Made by a program: the position numbers and the translations under genes | Notes under the pieces: model-generated | Told to the model about the DNA's origin: nothing | The model's database searches: none | What the model saw: the letters and a program-made list of their open reading frames with translations, nothing else | From: Brevibacterium yomogidense | GTDB lineage: Bacteria > Actinomycetota > Actinomycetes > Actinomycetales > Brevibacteriaceae | Assembly: GCF_016107685.1 (NCBI RefSeq) | Contig: NZ_JABASY010000002.1 | Location: forward strand, 744,001 to 808,000 | Length of the DNA: 64,000 nucleotides | Direction of reading: 5' to 3' | Shown: positions 8,857-17,215 of the stretch, in pieces | Layout of the letters: each line of letters begins with the position of its first letter | Position numbering within the stretch: position 1 is the first letter of the stretch

Positions 8857-9858
8857 GTGACCACACTCAAGACAACCCCCGCCTCGTCGTACTCGCGGAT
8901 CTCCGGGATCGGCGGATACCGGTCGGAGCACGCGGTGCCCAACGAGGCACTCGTCGGCCCGATCGACTCCTCCGACGAATGGATCCGCCAGCGCACGGGC
9001 ATCGTGACCCGCCACCGCGCCGGTGCGGACGTGGGCGTGCTCGACATGTCCGAAGAAGCGGCGTCCGAAGCGATCGCGAACGCCGGGATCAAGCCCGGTG
9101 ACGTGGGCGGGATCATCATCGCCACCGTGACGTTCGGATACCCGACCCCGTCTGCTGCGTCAGCACTCACAGAGCGTCTGGGCACCGGCCCCGTCCCCGC
9201 CTGGGACATCTCCGCCGCGTGCGCCGGCTACTGCTACGCGATCGCTCAGGCGGACGGTCTCGTGCGTTCGGGCGTCATGGACAACGTCCTGGTGATCGGC
9301 GCGGAGAAGCTCTCCGACTTCGTCGACCCGACGGACCGCTCGATCTCCTTCCTCCTGGGCGACGGCGCTGGCGCGGTCATCGTGTCCTCCTCGGACACAC
9401 CGGGGATCGGACAGAGCGTCTGGGGCTCGAAGGGGGAGAACTGGGAGACTATCCGCGTCACCAACTCCTTCCTCGACATGAAGAAGGACGCCGAGGCACC
9501 ATTCCCCACCCTGCGACAGGACGGGCCCAGCGTCTTCCGGTGGGCCGTCTGGGAGATGGCAGAGGTCGCTCAGCAGGCGCTCGACGCCGCCGGCATCGGG
9601 CCGGAAGATCTGGCCGCGTTCATCCCGCACCAGGCGAACATGCGGATCATCGACGAGCTGTCGAAGCAGCTCAAACTGCCGGAGTCGGTGATCATCGGTC
9701 GTGACATCGCGGAGAACGGCAACACGTCGTCCGCGTCCATCCCGCTCGCCACGGAGCGCCTGCTCCGCGAGAACCCGGACCTGCACGGCAAGCTCGCCCT
9801 GCAGATCGGGTTCGGGGCGGGCCTGGTCTACGGCGCGCAGGTCGTCGTCCTCCCCTGA
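8857..9858 (+). CDS. fabH: Beta-ketoacyl-ACP synthase III
   Basis: A 333-residue thiolase-fold enzyme that condenses a starter acyl-CoA with malonyl-ACP to begin fatty-acid synthesis. The catalytic triad is visible: Cys122 in SAACAGY, His258 in IPHQANMRI and Asn289 in ENGNTSSAS. The GTG start has GGGAAGGA nine bases upstream. In actinobacteria this enzyme generally takes branched or acetyl starters; the specificity cannot be judged here. It follows fabD closely, and 114 bases separate it from acpP, a gap that may hold an extra promoter (TAAGAT near 9890). Confidence 0.96.
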   Translation: MTTLKTTPASSYSRISGIGGYRSEHAVPNEALVGPIDSSDEWIRQRTGIVTRHRAGADVGVLDMSEEAASEAIANAGIKPGDVGGIIIATVTFGYPTPSAASALTERLGTGPVPAWDISAACAGYCYAIAQADGLVRSGVMDNVLVIGAEKLSDFVDPTDRSISFLLGDGAGAVIVSSSDTPGIGQSVWGSKGENWETIRVTNSFLDMKKDAEAPFPTLRQDGPSVFRWAVWEMAEVAQQALDAAGIGPEDLAAFIPHQANMRIIDELSKQLKLPESVIIGRDIAENGNTSSASIPLATERLLRENPDLHGKLALQIGFGAGLVYGAQVVVLP

Positions 9859-9972
9859 GAGACGTCCGACCATGACGTAAGATCACGCTGGGATCGTCGT
9901 CGAATCACGTTTCCTGCAAGCCGTCGCGGTGGTCCACAAGCCCCCGGCGGGAAGAAGAGAGAAGGATAGAAA

Positions 9973-10224
9973 ATGGCACACAGCGAAGCTGACGTCCTCG
10001 CCGGACTGGCAGAGATCGTCAACGAGGAGACCGGCCTTGAGACGGACGCCGTCGAAGCCGGCAAGTCGTTCACGGACGACCTCGACATCGACTCCATCTC
10101 GATGATGACCATCGTCGTGAACGCTGAGAAGAAGTTCGGCGTGAAGATCCCGGACGACGACGTGAAGGACCTCGTCACGGTCCAGGACGCAGTCGACTAC
10201 ATCGTGAAGGCCCAGCAGGCCTGA
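9973..10224 (+). CDS. acpP: Acyl carrier protein
   Basis: An 83-residue acidic four-helix carrier. DIDSIS carries Ser41, the 4'-phosphopantetheine attachment site, and the following SMMTIVVNAEKKFGV is the recognition helix II region. GAAGGA precedes the ATG. It shuttles the growing acyl chain between FabD, FabH and FabF, which are encoded on either side. Its own upstream gap and a downstream hairpin suggest it may be expressed more strongly than its neighbours. Confidence 0.96.
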   Translation: MAHSEADVLAGLAEIVNEETGLETDAVEAGKSFTDDLDIDSISMMTIVVNAEKKFGVKIPDDDVKDLVTVQDAVDYIVKAQQA

Positions 10225-10236
10225 TCACCTCCCTTT

Positions 10237-10265
10237 CCGCGGGGTCGGCGACCCCGGCCCCGCGG
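10237..10265. repeat. Hairpin between acpP and fabF
   Basis: CCGCGGGG (10237-10244) pairs with CCCCGCGG (10258-10265), with further pairing possible inside the loop. It lies between acpP and fabF and could act as a partial terminator or as a 3' end protecting acpP mRNA, keeping carrier protein more abundant than synthase. Confidence 0.5.
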
Positions 10266-10300
10266 AGGCCCCACTCAACGATTCGACGAGGTTTCTCACA

Positions 10301-11542
10301 ATGACATCCACTGTCGTCGTCACCGGCATCGGTGCCGTCACGCCCCTGGGCTCGACGGCCCAGGAGACATGGCAGGCTGCGCTTGCGGGCACCAGCGGCG
10401 CCCGCACCCTCGACAACGACTGGGCTGAGAAGTACGAACTGCCCGTCGATTTCGCAGCCACCGTCGCCCCCAACGTCGTCGAGGAACGGCTCAAGAAGGT
10501 CGAGGCGAAGCGCCTGGATCCCGCCAGCCGCTTCGCACTCATCGCGTCACGTGAGGCGTGGGAGGACGCCGGAGCCCCGGATGTCGAACCCGAGCGCCTC
10601 GCGGTGTCGTGGGCCACCGGCATCGGCGGCGTCTGGACGCTGCTCGACGCGTGGGACACCCTGCAGGAAGAGGGCACCCGTCGCGTCATGCCCCTGACAG
10701 TTCCCATGCTCATGCCGAACGCACCGGCAGCGGCGATCGGCATGGAGTTCAAGGCCCGCGCGGTCGTCCAGACGGTCGTGTCCGCCTGCGCATCGTCCAC
10801 AGAGAGCGTCGGGCAGGCCTTCGAGATGATCCGCTCCGGCAAGGCGGACGTCGTCATCGCCGGTGGGGCTGAGGCCGCTGTCCACCCCATCACTCTGTCC
10901 GCCTTCTCCTCGATGCGGGCGCTGTCCCGCCGCACGGATTCGCCGGAGACGGCGTCGCGCCCCTTCGACGTTGACCGCGACGGCTTCGTCATGGGTGAAG
11001 GCGGTGCGACCCTCATCCTCGAGAGCGAGGACCACGCGCGCGCACGCGGCGCCCAGATCTACGCCGAGGTCGCCGGCTGGGGGACATCGAACGACGCCTA
11101 CCACATCACCGCCGGTGAGCCGGAGGGCGCCGGGTCGATCCGGGCGATGCGCACCGCGATCGAATCCGCGGGCATCGACCCTGCAGACATCAAGCACATC
11201 AACGGGCATGCGACCTCGACACCGGTCGGCGACATCCCCGAGTCGATCGCGGTGAACAAGCTGCTGGGCGACGGAGTCGATGAGGCGCTGTTCTCTGCGA
11301 CGAAGTCGATGACGGGCCACCTGCTGGGCGGTGCCGGCGCGGCCGAGGCCATGTTCGCCGTCAAGGCGCTCAAGGAGCGCACGGCACCGCCGACCATCAA
11401 CATCCAGACGGTCGACCCGGACGTGCACCTCAACATCGTGCGCGACACGCCCGCTGAGCTTCCGAGCGGGGACATCGCTGCGATCACGAACTCGTTCGGG
11501 TTCGGCGGGCACAACGCGGTCGTGTCGTTCAGAAGCGTCTGA
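10301..11542 (+). CDS. fabF: Beta-ketoacyl-ACP synthase II
   Basis: A 413-residue KAS II that elongates acyl-ACP with malonyl-ACP. The Cys-His-His catalytic set is present: Cys163 in SACASSTES, His303 in INGHATSTPVGD and His340 in KSMTGHLLGGAG, and the glycine-rich C-terminal GFGGHNAV is intact. Last gene of the fab cluster, ending in a clear terminator. The ATG start lies after a GACGAGG-type ribosome site. Confidence 0.96.
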   Translation: MTSTVVVTGIGAVTPLGSTAQETWQAALAGTSGARTLDNDWAEKYELPVDFAATVAPNVVEERLKKVEAKRLDPASRFALIASREAWEDAGAPDVEPERLAVSWATGIGGVWTLLDAWDTLQEEGTRRVMPLTVPMLMPNAPAAAIGMEFKARAVVQTVVSACASSTESVGQAFEMIRSGKADVVIAGGAEAAVHPITLSAFSSMRALSRRTDSPETASRPFDVDRDGFVMGEGGATLILESEDHARARGAQIYAEVAGWGTSNDAYHITAGEPEGAGSIRAMRTAIESAGIDPADIKHINGHATSTPVGDIPESIAVNKLLGDGVDEALFSATKSMTGHLLGGAGAAEAMFAVKALKERTAPPTINIQTVDPDVHLNIVRDTPAELPSGDIAAITNSFGFGGHNAVVSFRSV

Positions 11543-11563
11543 GCGTCAGCGTGACGACGTGAC

Positions 11564-11593
11564 AGGGGGCCGGTGCTCATGCACCGGCCCCCT
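11564..11593 (+). terminator. Terminator of the fab cluster
   Basis: 13-bp perfect stem (11564-11576 with 11581-11593) with a TCAT tetraloop, 21 bases after the fabF stop, followed by a short pyrimidine run. It could also serve the convergent ChaB-like gene. Confidence 0.85.
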
Positions 11594-11619
11594 TCCTGCT
11601 CACGTGGTGTTCCGCGCGC

Positions 11620-12042
11620 TCAGCTGGCGCTGTTCTTCGTCCTGCGGTCGCTCTCCCTCTTCAGAGCATCGACGAGTTCGTCCTTCGTCATCGAGGACCG
11701 CCCTTCGATCCCCAGGTCCTGCGCCTGCGAGTACAGCTCGTCCTTCGACGCGTTCGCGTTCACTCCCCCGGCGGTGTCTCCCCCGCCGCTGCGCCTGCCG
11801 TGCGCGGCACGGGAATCGGAGGGCCCGGCCTCTTTCTTGGGCTGCCAGCGGTCGCCGACCTTCTCATGCGTGTGCTTGAGCGACGACCAGGCGGTCCGGG
11901 CGGCGCGCTCCTCGTCGTCGTACTCCTCCATCGCGGAATCATAGGTCTTCGCCCATGTGCGCTGCGCTTCCTGGTCGGACCGCTCCAGTGTCTGCGGGAT
12001 CTCGTTCTTCCGCGGTTCTCCCTGTGCTGTGGTCTTCGGCAT
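11620..12042 (-). CDS. ChaB-domain protein with C-terminal Rho-N/SAP-like motif
   Basis: A 140-residue charged, soluble protein. Residues about 1-65 match the ChaB fold, with the IPQTLERSDQEAQRTWAKTY segment; a linker rich in Gly/Ser follows, then about 30 residues (SKDELYSQAQDLGIEGRSSM and following) resembling the Rho N-terminal or SAP-like helical motif that can bind nucleic acid. ATG 12042 is chosen because AGGAGG sits seven bases upstream; the longer GTG start would overlap that site. ChaB was named from a cation-transport locus in E. coli, but its molecular role is not settled, so I assign none. Confidence 0.75.
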   Translation of the reverse strand: MPKTTAQGEPRKNEIPQTLERSDQEAQRTWAKTYDSAMEEYDDEERAARTAWSSLKHTHEKVGDRWQPKKEAGPSDSRAAHGRRSGGGDTAGGVNANASKDELYSQAQDLGIEGRSSMTKDELVDALKRESDRRTKNSAS

Positions 12043-12126
12043 CGCGTACACCTCCTATGGCAAGCTGTCTTGCTTCTTCTCCACGGTACGCGGCGGGACG
12101 CGAGGGAGGAAGGGGGGGGAACGCGA

Positions 12127-12158
12127 AAGGGGCGCCGTCCGTGTGGACGACGCCCCTT
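12127..12158 (-). terminator. Terminator of tRNA-Asn
   Basis: 14-bp stem with one mismatch (12127-12140 with 12145-12158) around a GTGT loop, ten bases beyond the 3' end of the minus-strand tRNA-Asn gene. Confidence 0.7.
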
Positions 12159-12167
12159 CCCTGCGTG

Positions 12168-12240
12168 CTCCCCCGGCTGGGCTCGAACCAGCGACCCTTC
12201 GATTAACAGTCGAATGCTCTGCCAACTGAGCTACGGAGGA
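12168..12240 (-). tRNA. tRNA-Asn (anticodon GTT)
   Basis: A 73-nt cloverleaf on the minus strand. The acceptor stem TCCTCCG pairs with CGGGGGA, with a G-U wobble; the anticodon loop is CTGTTAA and the T-arm GGTTCGAGCC. Discriminator G, CCA not encoded. Confidence 0.95.
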
Positions 12241-12389
12241 AGAGTGCTCGACGTTGCGAACACGAGTTGAAACATTATCACCCGCCCCCCGGCAGTGCAA
12301 AACGGACTGCCGCACCGTGCCGGACGTCACAGCGAGGACACCGCCCCGTCATCAGCAACGCTTCAGGGGAACTCAGTATCGTAGAGCCG

Positions 12390-13349
12390 ATGACTGTTCT
12401 CGCCATCGGCCTGGCTTTCCTGTCAGCCGTCTCACTCGCCTACGGGGCGCTCCTCCAGCATCGGGGTGTCTCAGGCCTGCACGCTGACGAGGGTGCGCTC
12501 AGACTGCGGACGCTCGTGCGGCTGCTGGGCTCTGCGCAGTGGGTGTGGGGGCTGGTCATCCTGGCGGCCGGCATCGTGGCCAACGTGACCGCTCTGGCGC
12601 TCGCCCCCGTCATGGTCGTCCAGCCCGTCGGAGCCTTCTCCCTGGTCATCTCGATCCTCCTGGGCGTCTTTCACCGGGGGCTCGCGATCGATCGACGGAT
12701 CCTGCTGACGGTGGCCCTCTGCATCGTGGGCGTCACGGGCTTCGTGACGGTGTCGGCGCTCATCGCGACGACGTCGCCGACGACCCCGCAGGAGTCTCTC
12801 GTACTCGCGATCGCGGCGCTCGTGTTCGCCCTCGCGGGTCTCACGACGATCATCGTCGTCTCCCACCCTCGGCAGCTGCTCCTCATCACGGGTGCCGGGG
12901 TCCTCTTCGCGTTCTGCGCGACGAACATGCATGTCGTGAGCTCCCACATCGTCGCGGTCGGACTTGCGGAGGGCCTGTCCACGCTGCCGTGGCTCAACGC
13001 CGTCGCGCTGGCGGCCTCGGGGCTCGTCGGGTCGTGGTTCGTCCAATCGTCCTACGCTTCCGGCCCCCCGGAGATGGTCATCGCAGGCCTCACGGTCATC
13101 GACCCGATCGTGGCGGTGCTGCTGGGCTCCATCGTCCTGGGCGAGGCCGCCGGTGCCACCGTCCTGTCGCTCGTCGGGATGGGTGTGTTCGGCGCGCTCG
13201 CCTGCGTGTCCGTGTTCTCCCTGTCACGTCACCATCCCGATGCCGTCGAAGCCGAGGCGCGCCGCTCCCGGATCAAGCACGGTCCTGCAAACGGTCCTGC
13301 AACAGGGCCGTCGGCCCAGGAAGAGGTGTCCGATCGTGCCGGCTCCTGA
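12390..13349 (+). CDS. DMT/EamA-type multi-spanning transporter
   Basis: A 319-residue inner-membrane protein with about nine to ten hydrophobic segments and a duplicated drug/metabolite-transporter layout. The first helix (VLAIGLAFLSAVSLAYGALL) and the late EMVIAGLTVIDPIVAVLLGS segment, with a following conserved Gly-Glu, are typical of the superfamily. The C-terminal 35 residues are hydrophilic. ATG 12390 gives a normal N-terminus; longer frames extend into non-coding sequence. Its last 14 bases overlap the glycosyltransferase start, so the two are coupled and may work on one envelope lipid or glycan, which is inference. Substrate unknown. Confidence 0.78.
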   Translation: MTVLAIGLAFLSAVSLAYGALLQHRGVSGLHADEGALRLRTLVRLLGSAQWVWGLVILAAGIVANVTALALAPVMVVQPVGAFSLVISILLGVFHRGLAIDRRILLTVALCIVGVTGFVTVSALIATTSPTTPQESLVLAIAALVFALAGLTTIIVVSHPRQLLLITGAGVLFAFCATNMHVVSSHIVAVGLAEGLSTLPWLNAVALAASGLVGSWFVQSSYASGPPEMVIAGLTVIDPIVAVLLGSIVLGEAAGATVLSLVGMGVFGALACVSVFSLSRHHPDAVEAEARRSRIKHGPANGPATGPSAQEEVSDRAGS

Positions 13350-14562
13350 CCCCGCGGTTCCTGACTCCACGGCCTCTCCCACCACTGCAGGGCGGCCCCT
13401 GCGCATCCTCGTCGCAGCAGAGACCTACCCGCCGGAGATCAACGGCGCGGCCGCTTTCGCGAACCGGCTGGCCACGGGTCTCTCCTCTGCCGGCCACGAG
13501 GTCCACGTCGTCGCGCCGTCCGCCTCCGGTCTCCCCTCGCACGACTGGGAGGGCGGGGTGCGCGTCCACCGGCTGCGCTCCCATCACTGGCCGCTGCACC
13601 CCACGTGGATGATCTGCATGCCGTGGCAGGTGGCGCCCGCGCTGTCCCGCCTGCTCGACGACATCAGACCCGACGTCGTCCACACGCAGGCGCACTTCGT
13701 CATCGGGCGCTACGCCGTGTCGCTGTCGAAGAAGCGGGACATCCCCGTCGTCGCGACGAACCACTTCATGCCGGACAACGTCCGCCCGTATGTCCGTGCC
13801 CCGCGCCCCGTCCTCGACGCCGCCGCATCGGTGGCATGGAAAGACCTCCGCAGCCGCTTCCAGGAGGCGGACCACATCACGGTGCCCACGCAGCTGGCGA
13901 GCGACCTCCTCACGGAGAACGGCTTCGACCAGCCCGTCGAGGCGGTGAGCTGCGGAATCGACCTCACCCGGTTCGACGGTGTGGACCCCGCCGCCGAGGC
14001 CTCAGCCGGATCCCCTCCCTCCGTCCTCTTCGTGGGGAGGCTGTCGCAGGAGAAGCGGCCCCAGGACATCGTCACGGCACTCGCACGGACGGACCCGGCA
14101 CTGGGACTCGAGGCGCGGATCGTCGGCGCAGGGGATCAGGAGGAGGTGCTCCCGCGACTGGCCCGGGACCTCGGCGTCGGGGATCGTGTGCACGTGCTGG
14201 GCAAGGTGAGCGACGCGCAGCTGGACGCCGAATACCGGCGGGCGACGCTGTTCTGCATGCCGTCGACGGCGGAGCTGCAGTCGATCGCGACGCTCGAGGC
14301 GCTCGCGTCCGGTCTGCCGGTCGTCCTCGCGGACGCCGTGGCTCTGCCGCACCTCGTGCGCGACGGTGTCAACGGTCACCTGTTCCGCCCGCGGGACGTC
14401 GACGATCTTGCGCGGGCCTTCACGAGTGTCCTCACGGCGAGTGAGGCACAGCGGCGTGCGATGGGTGAGGAGTCGAAGGAGCTCGTCCGGGTTCACGACA
14501 TCCGCCGGACGATCGCCCGGTTCGAAGAGATCTACCGGGACGTCGTCACCCCGCGGCGGTGA
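13336..14562 (+). CDS. GT4-family glycosyltransferase
   Basis: A 408-residue GT-B fold enzyme. The N-terminal RILVAAETYPPEINGAAAFA loop and the C-terminal FVGRLSQEKRPQDIV and MPSTAELQSIATLEALASG motifs, including the E-x7-E nucleotide-sugar site, place it in family GT4 near mannosyltransferases such as PimB/MgtA-like enzymes. The start is GTG 13336, overlapping the end of the transporter by 14 bases with GAAGAGG upstream. Likely makes a glycolipid or polysaccharide at the membrane from a nucleotide- or GDP-sugar; donor and acceptor are not decidable. Its 3' end overlaps convergent gluQRS by 17 bases. Confidence 0.85.
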   Translation: MPAPDPAVPDSTASPTTAGRPLRILVAAETYPPEINGAAAFANRLATGLSSAGHEVHVVAPSASGLPSHDWEGGVRVHRLRSHHWPLHPTWMICMPWQVAPALSRLLDDIRPDVVHTQAHFVIGRYAVSLSKKRDIPVVATNHFMPDNVRPYVRAPRPVLDAAASVAWKDLRSRFQEADHITVPTQLASDLLTENGFDQPVEAVSCGIDLTRFDGVDPAAEASAGSPPSVLFVGRLSQEKRPQDIVTALARTDPALGLEARIVGAGDQEEVLPRLARDLGVGDRVHVLGKVSDAQLDAEYRRATLFCMPSTAELQSIATLEALASGLPVVLADAVALPHLVRDGVNGHLFRPRDVDDLARAFTSVLTASEAQRRAMGEESKELVRVHDIRRTIARFEEIYRDVVTPRR

Positions 14563-15457
14563 GCGGAGGCGGGTCGAACACGACCGCCTCATGCGTCATC
14601 CGCGCCGGATCGAAGCGCATCAGCGCGTCGTCGATGTCACGCCACGGGCCGAAGCCCAGCGACTCCCCCATCCAGGCCCACAGGTCGAACCCGTGGACGG
14701 CCAGCTGTGCGGGTGTGACGGCACCGTCCCGTTTCGCCAGGCGTGCACCGGTGGGCCCCAGCACCAGGGGGACGTGGACGTACTCCGGCACCGGCAGACG
14801 CAGCAGTGCGCAGAGGTGGGCCTGGCGCGGTGCGGAGGAGGCGAGGTCGTCGCCGCGCACCACCTGGTCGATGCCCATGTCCGCGTCATCGACAACGACG
14901 GCGAGGTTGTACGCCCATACCCCGTCGCCGCGCCGCAGGACGAAGTCGTCGACGTGCGACGTGACGGAGCCGAGCATCGTGTCCTCCACCGTGTGCTCGC
15001 GCACGTCGGACGCCAACCTGAGTGCCGGCGCACGGCCGACCGCCGCCAGTCGCGCACGTGCCTCCCCCCGCTGCGCCTCCGTGAGGTGCCGACACGTGCC
15101 CGGGTAGGCGCCCGGTGGCGCGTGCGGAGCGCTCGGTGCTGACTGGATGTCCCGGCGCGAGCAGTAGCACTCGTACACGAGTCCCCGACCGGCGAGGTCG
15201 TCACATGCCGACGCATACAGATCGGTCCGGTGCGACTGTGTCACGACGTCCCCGTCGATGCGCACCCCCAGTCCGCGGAACTCCTCCAGCTGACGCTCCC
15301 CAGACCCTTCGCGCACGCGATCGAGGTCCTCGGTCCGCCAGCGGAAGGCACGCCCTGACCATCGAGCCCACAGATACGCGACGACGCCCGTGCGCACATT
15401 GCCGATGTGGAGGTCGCCGCTGGGTGAGGGTGCGAAGCGTCCGGCCGGTGTGAGCAT
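14546..15457 (-). CDS. gluQRS: Glutamyl-Q tRNA(Asp) synthetase
   Basis: A 303-residue truncated glutamyl-tRNA synthetase-like enzyme that attaches glutamate to queuosine at the wobble position of tRNA-Asp. It opens with AGRFAPSPSGDLHIGN, with HIGN (residues 17-20) as the class I HIGH motif. Zinc-ligand cysteines appear in YECYCSRRD and PGTCRHL, and the KMSKS equivalent is RLAKRDG. It has no anticodon-binding domain, which gives the short length. ATG 15457 is the start giving the family N-terminus, though its ribosome site is weak. Confidence 0.9.
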   Translation of the reverse strand: MLTPAGRFAPSPSGDLHIGNVRTGVVAYLWARWSGRAFRWRTEDLDRVREGSGERQLEEFRGLGVRIDGDVVTQSHRTDLYASACDDLAGRGLVYECYCSRRDIQSAPSAPHAPPGAYPGTCRHLTEAQRGEARARLAAVGRAPALRLASDVREHTVEDTMLGSVTSHVDDFVLRRGDGVWAYNLAVVVDDADMGIDQVVRGDDLASSAPRQAHLCALLRLPVPEYVHVPLVLGPTGARLAKRDGAVTPAQLAVHGFDLWAWMGESLGFGPWRDIDDALMRFDPARMTHEAVVFDPPPLTAAG

Positions 15458-15515
15458 GGACTCAAGAATAGTTGTCCCGGTTGCCCCTTGTGCCCACAGG
15501 GCATATAAGGGGAGC

Positions 15516-17057
15516 GTGAGAGATTCCGCCGCAGCTTCCTCAGCAGCGGGTGCAGAGAGCTTCACGACGGAACAGCGACGCATCCTCCTCGTGTCCTTGA
15601 TCGTCGCCTTCCTGTCCCTGCTGAGCGTGTCCATCGTCAACGTCGTCCTCCCGTCGATCGAGCAGTCGATCGACGCGAGTTCCGCCGCACTCCAGTGGAT
15701 CCTCTCCGGATACGCACTCGCATTCGGCGTGGTCCTCGTGGCGGCCGGCAGGGCGGGTGACATCTACGGGCGCGGGAAGGTCTTCGTCGCAGGCCTCCTG
15801 CTCTTCGGCATCGGCTCGTGTGTCGCCGGGTTCGCAGCCGACCCGCTCACGCTCAACATCGCCCGCGTCGTCATGGGGCTCGGTTCCGGCTTCATCAACC
15901 CACAGGTCACAGGGCTCATCCAGCAGTACTTCGCCGGCGCACAGCGCGGGCGCGCATTCGGTCTGTTCGGCGGCATCGTCGGTGTGTCGGTGGCGATCGG
16001 ACCGGTGCTCGGCGGCACTCTCGTGGCCGCGTTCGGTGCGGAATGGGGCTGGCGGTCGTCGTTCCTCGTGAACGTGCCGTTCGTGGCGCTCGCGATCGTG
16101 GGGGCGTTCCTCTGGCTGCCGCCGTCGGCGTGGCACGCAGCAGTCGGCAGCAGCCCCGCGAACTCGGCCGTCATGAGCGCCCAGGCCGGCGGAGCCGTCG
16201 GAGAGACCCCGCAGGCCTCCCGCGTGAGCATCGGCCTGCAGAAGATCGCGGACCTCGACCCCGTGGGCGTCGTGCTCCTCGGTCTGGGCACACTGCTGGT
16301 CATGCTACCCTTCGTCGAGAGGAACGCCGGCGCCTGGATCTGGTCGACCCTGGCGGTGGGGATCGTCCTCGTCGTCGTGTGGGTCCGCTGGGAGAAGCGG
16401 TCCAAGCGGAAGGGCCACCCGCCGATGGTCGACATCGACCTGTTCCGCACCCGCTCGTTCTCGAACGGGACCCTGCTCGTGAGCATCTACTTCCTCGGGA
16501 TGACGAGCGTGTGGGTGCTGCTGGCCCTCTGGATGCAGTCCGGGCTGGGCCACACGGCACTCGCAGCTGGACTCATCGGCCTCCCCTCCGCCATCGCGAG
16601 TGCGATCTTCGCCCCCATCGCGGGCCGTCACATCACCCGGATCGGACGGCCGCTGGTGCTGTGGGGCTTCGCGTTCGCGCTCAGCGGCCTCGGCCTCACG
16701 ATCGGTGCGGTCGCCCTCCACTACGCAGTGGGGACGAGCGAGTGGTGGCTGCTGGGCACACTCGCGCTCCTGGGGGTCGGCCAAGCGCTCATCATCAGCC
16801 CCAACCAGACGCTGACGCTGTCGGAGGTCCCGCTGCGGTACGCGGGATCGGCCGGCGGGGTGCTGCAGACCGGACAGCGTGTCGGGACGTCGATCGGCAT
16901 CGCGATGATCACGGGTGTGACGTTCACGGTGCTCGCCTCGTACGGGTGGATGACTGCCTTCATCGTGGGATTCGGGGTCATCATGACCGTTGTCGCGGCA
17001 GCGGGCGCGGTAGGAGTCGTCGACCTCGTCCAGGGTCGTAGACGGCGACGCACCTGA
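15516..17057 (+). CDS. MFS drug transporter, DHA2 (14-TM) family
   Basis: A 514-residue inner-membrane efflux protein resembling EmrB/QacA. The first helices (LLSVSIVNVVLPSIEQSIDA), the motif-A-like loop AGRAGDIYGRGKVF and motif C near PVLGGTLVAAFG are visible; about 14 hydrophobic segments are separated by a hydrophilic loop at residues 205-240. The GTG start is set by AAGGGGAG immediately upstream. Probably exports a cationic or lipophilic compound by proton antiport; the substrate is unknown. No local regulator gene is adjacent; gluQRS is divergent, with 58 bases between the starts. Confidence 0.88.
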   Translation: MRDSAAASSAAGAESFTTEQRRILLVSLIVAFLSLLSVSIVNVVLPSIEQSIDASSAALQWILSGYALAFGVVLVAAGRAGDIYGRGKVFVAGLLLFGIGSCVAGFAADPLTLNIARVVMGLGSGFINPQVTGLIQQYFAGAQRGRAFGLFGGIVGVSVAIGPVLGGTLVAAFGAEWGWRSSFLVNVPFVALAIVGAFLWLPPSAWHAAVGSSPANSAVMSAQAGGAVGETPQASRVSIGLQKIADLDPVGVVLLGLGTLLVMLPFVERNAGAWIWSTLAVGIVLVVVWVRWEKRSKRKGHPPMVDIDLFRTRSFSNGTLLVSIYFLGMTSVWVLLALWMQSGLGHTALAAGLIGLPSAIASAIFAPIAGRHITRIGRPLVLWGFAFALSGLGLTIGAVALHYAVGTSEWWLLGTLALLGVGQALIISPNQTLTLSEVPLRYAGSAGGVLQTGQRVGTSIGIAMITGVTFTVLASYGWMTAFIVGFGVIMTVVAAAGAVGVVDLVQGRRRRRT

Positions 17058-17215
17058 CCCCACCGGCCAACGGCGCTTCTGACCGCACTGCACGTCACGG
17101 AACACGTCACAGAACAGGTTTACTTGTCACACGAATGTGACATCCACCACCCCTCCCCGTGAGGAGCGCATGAGAGAATGGGCGTTCGAGACGGACACCT
17201 GAAGGGAACGACGAC

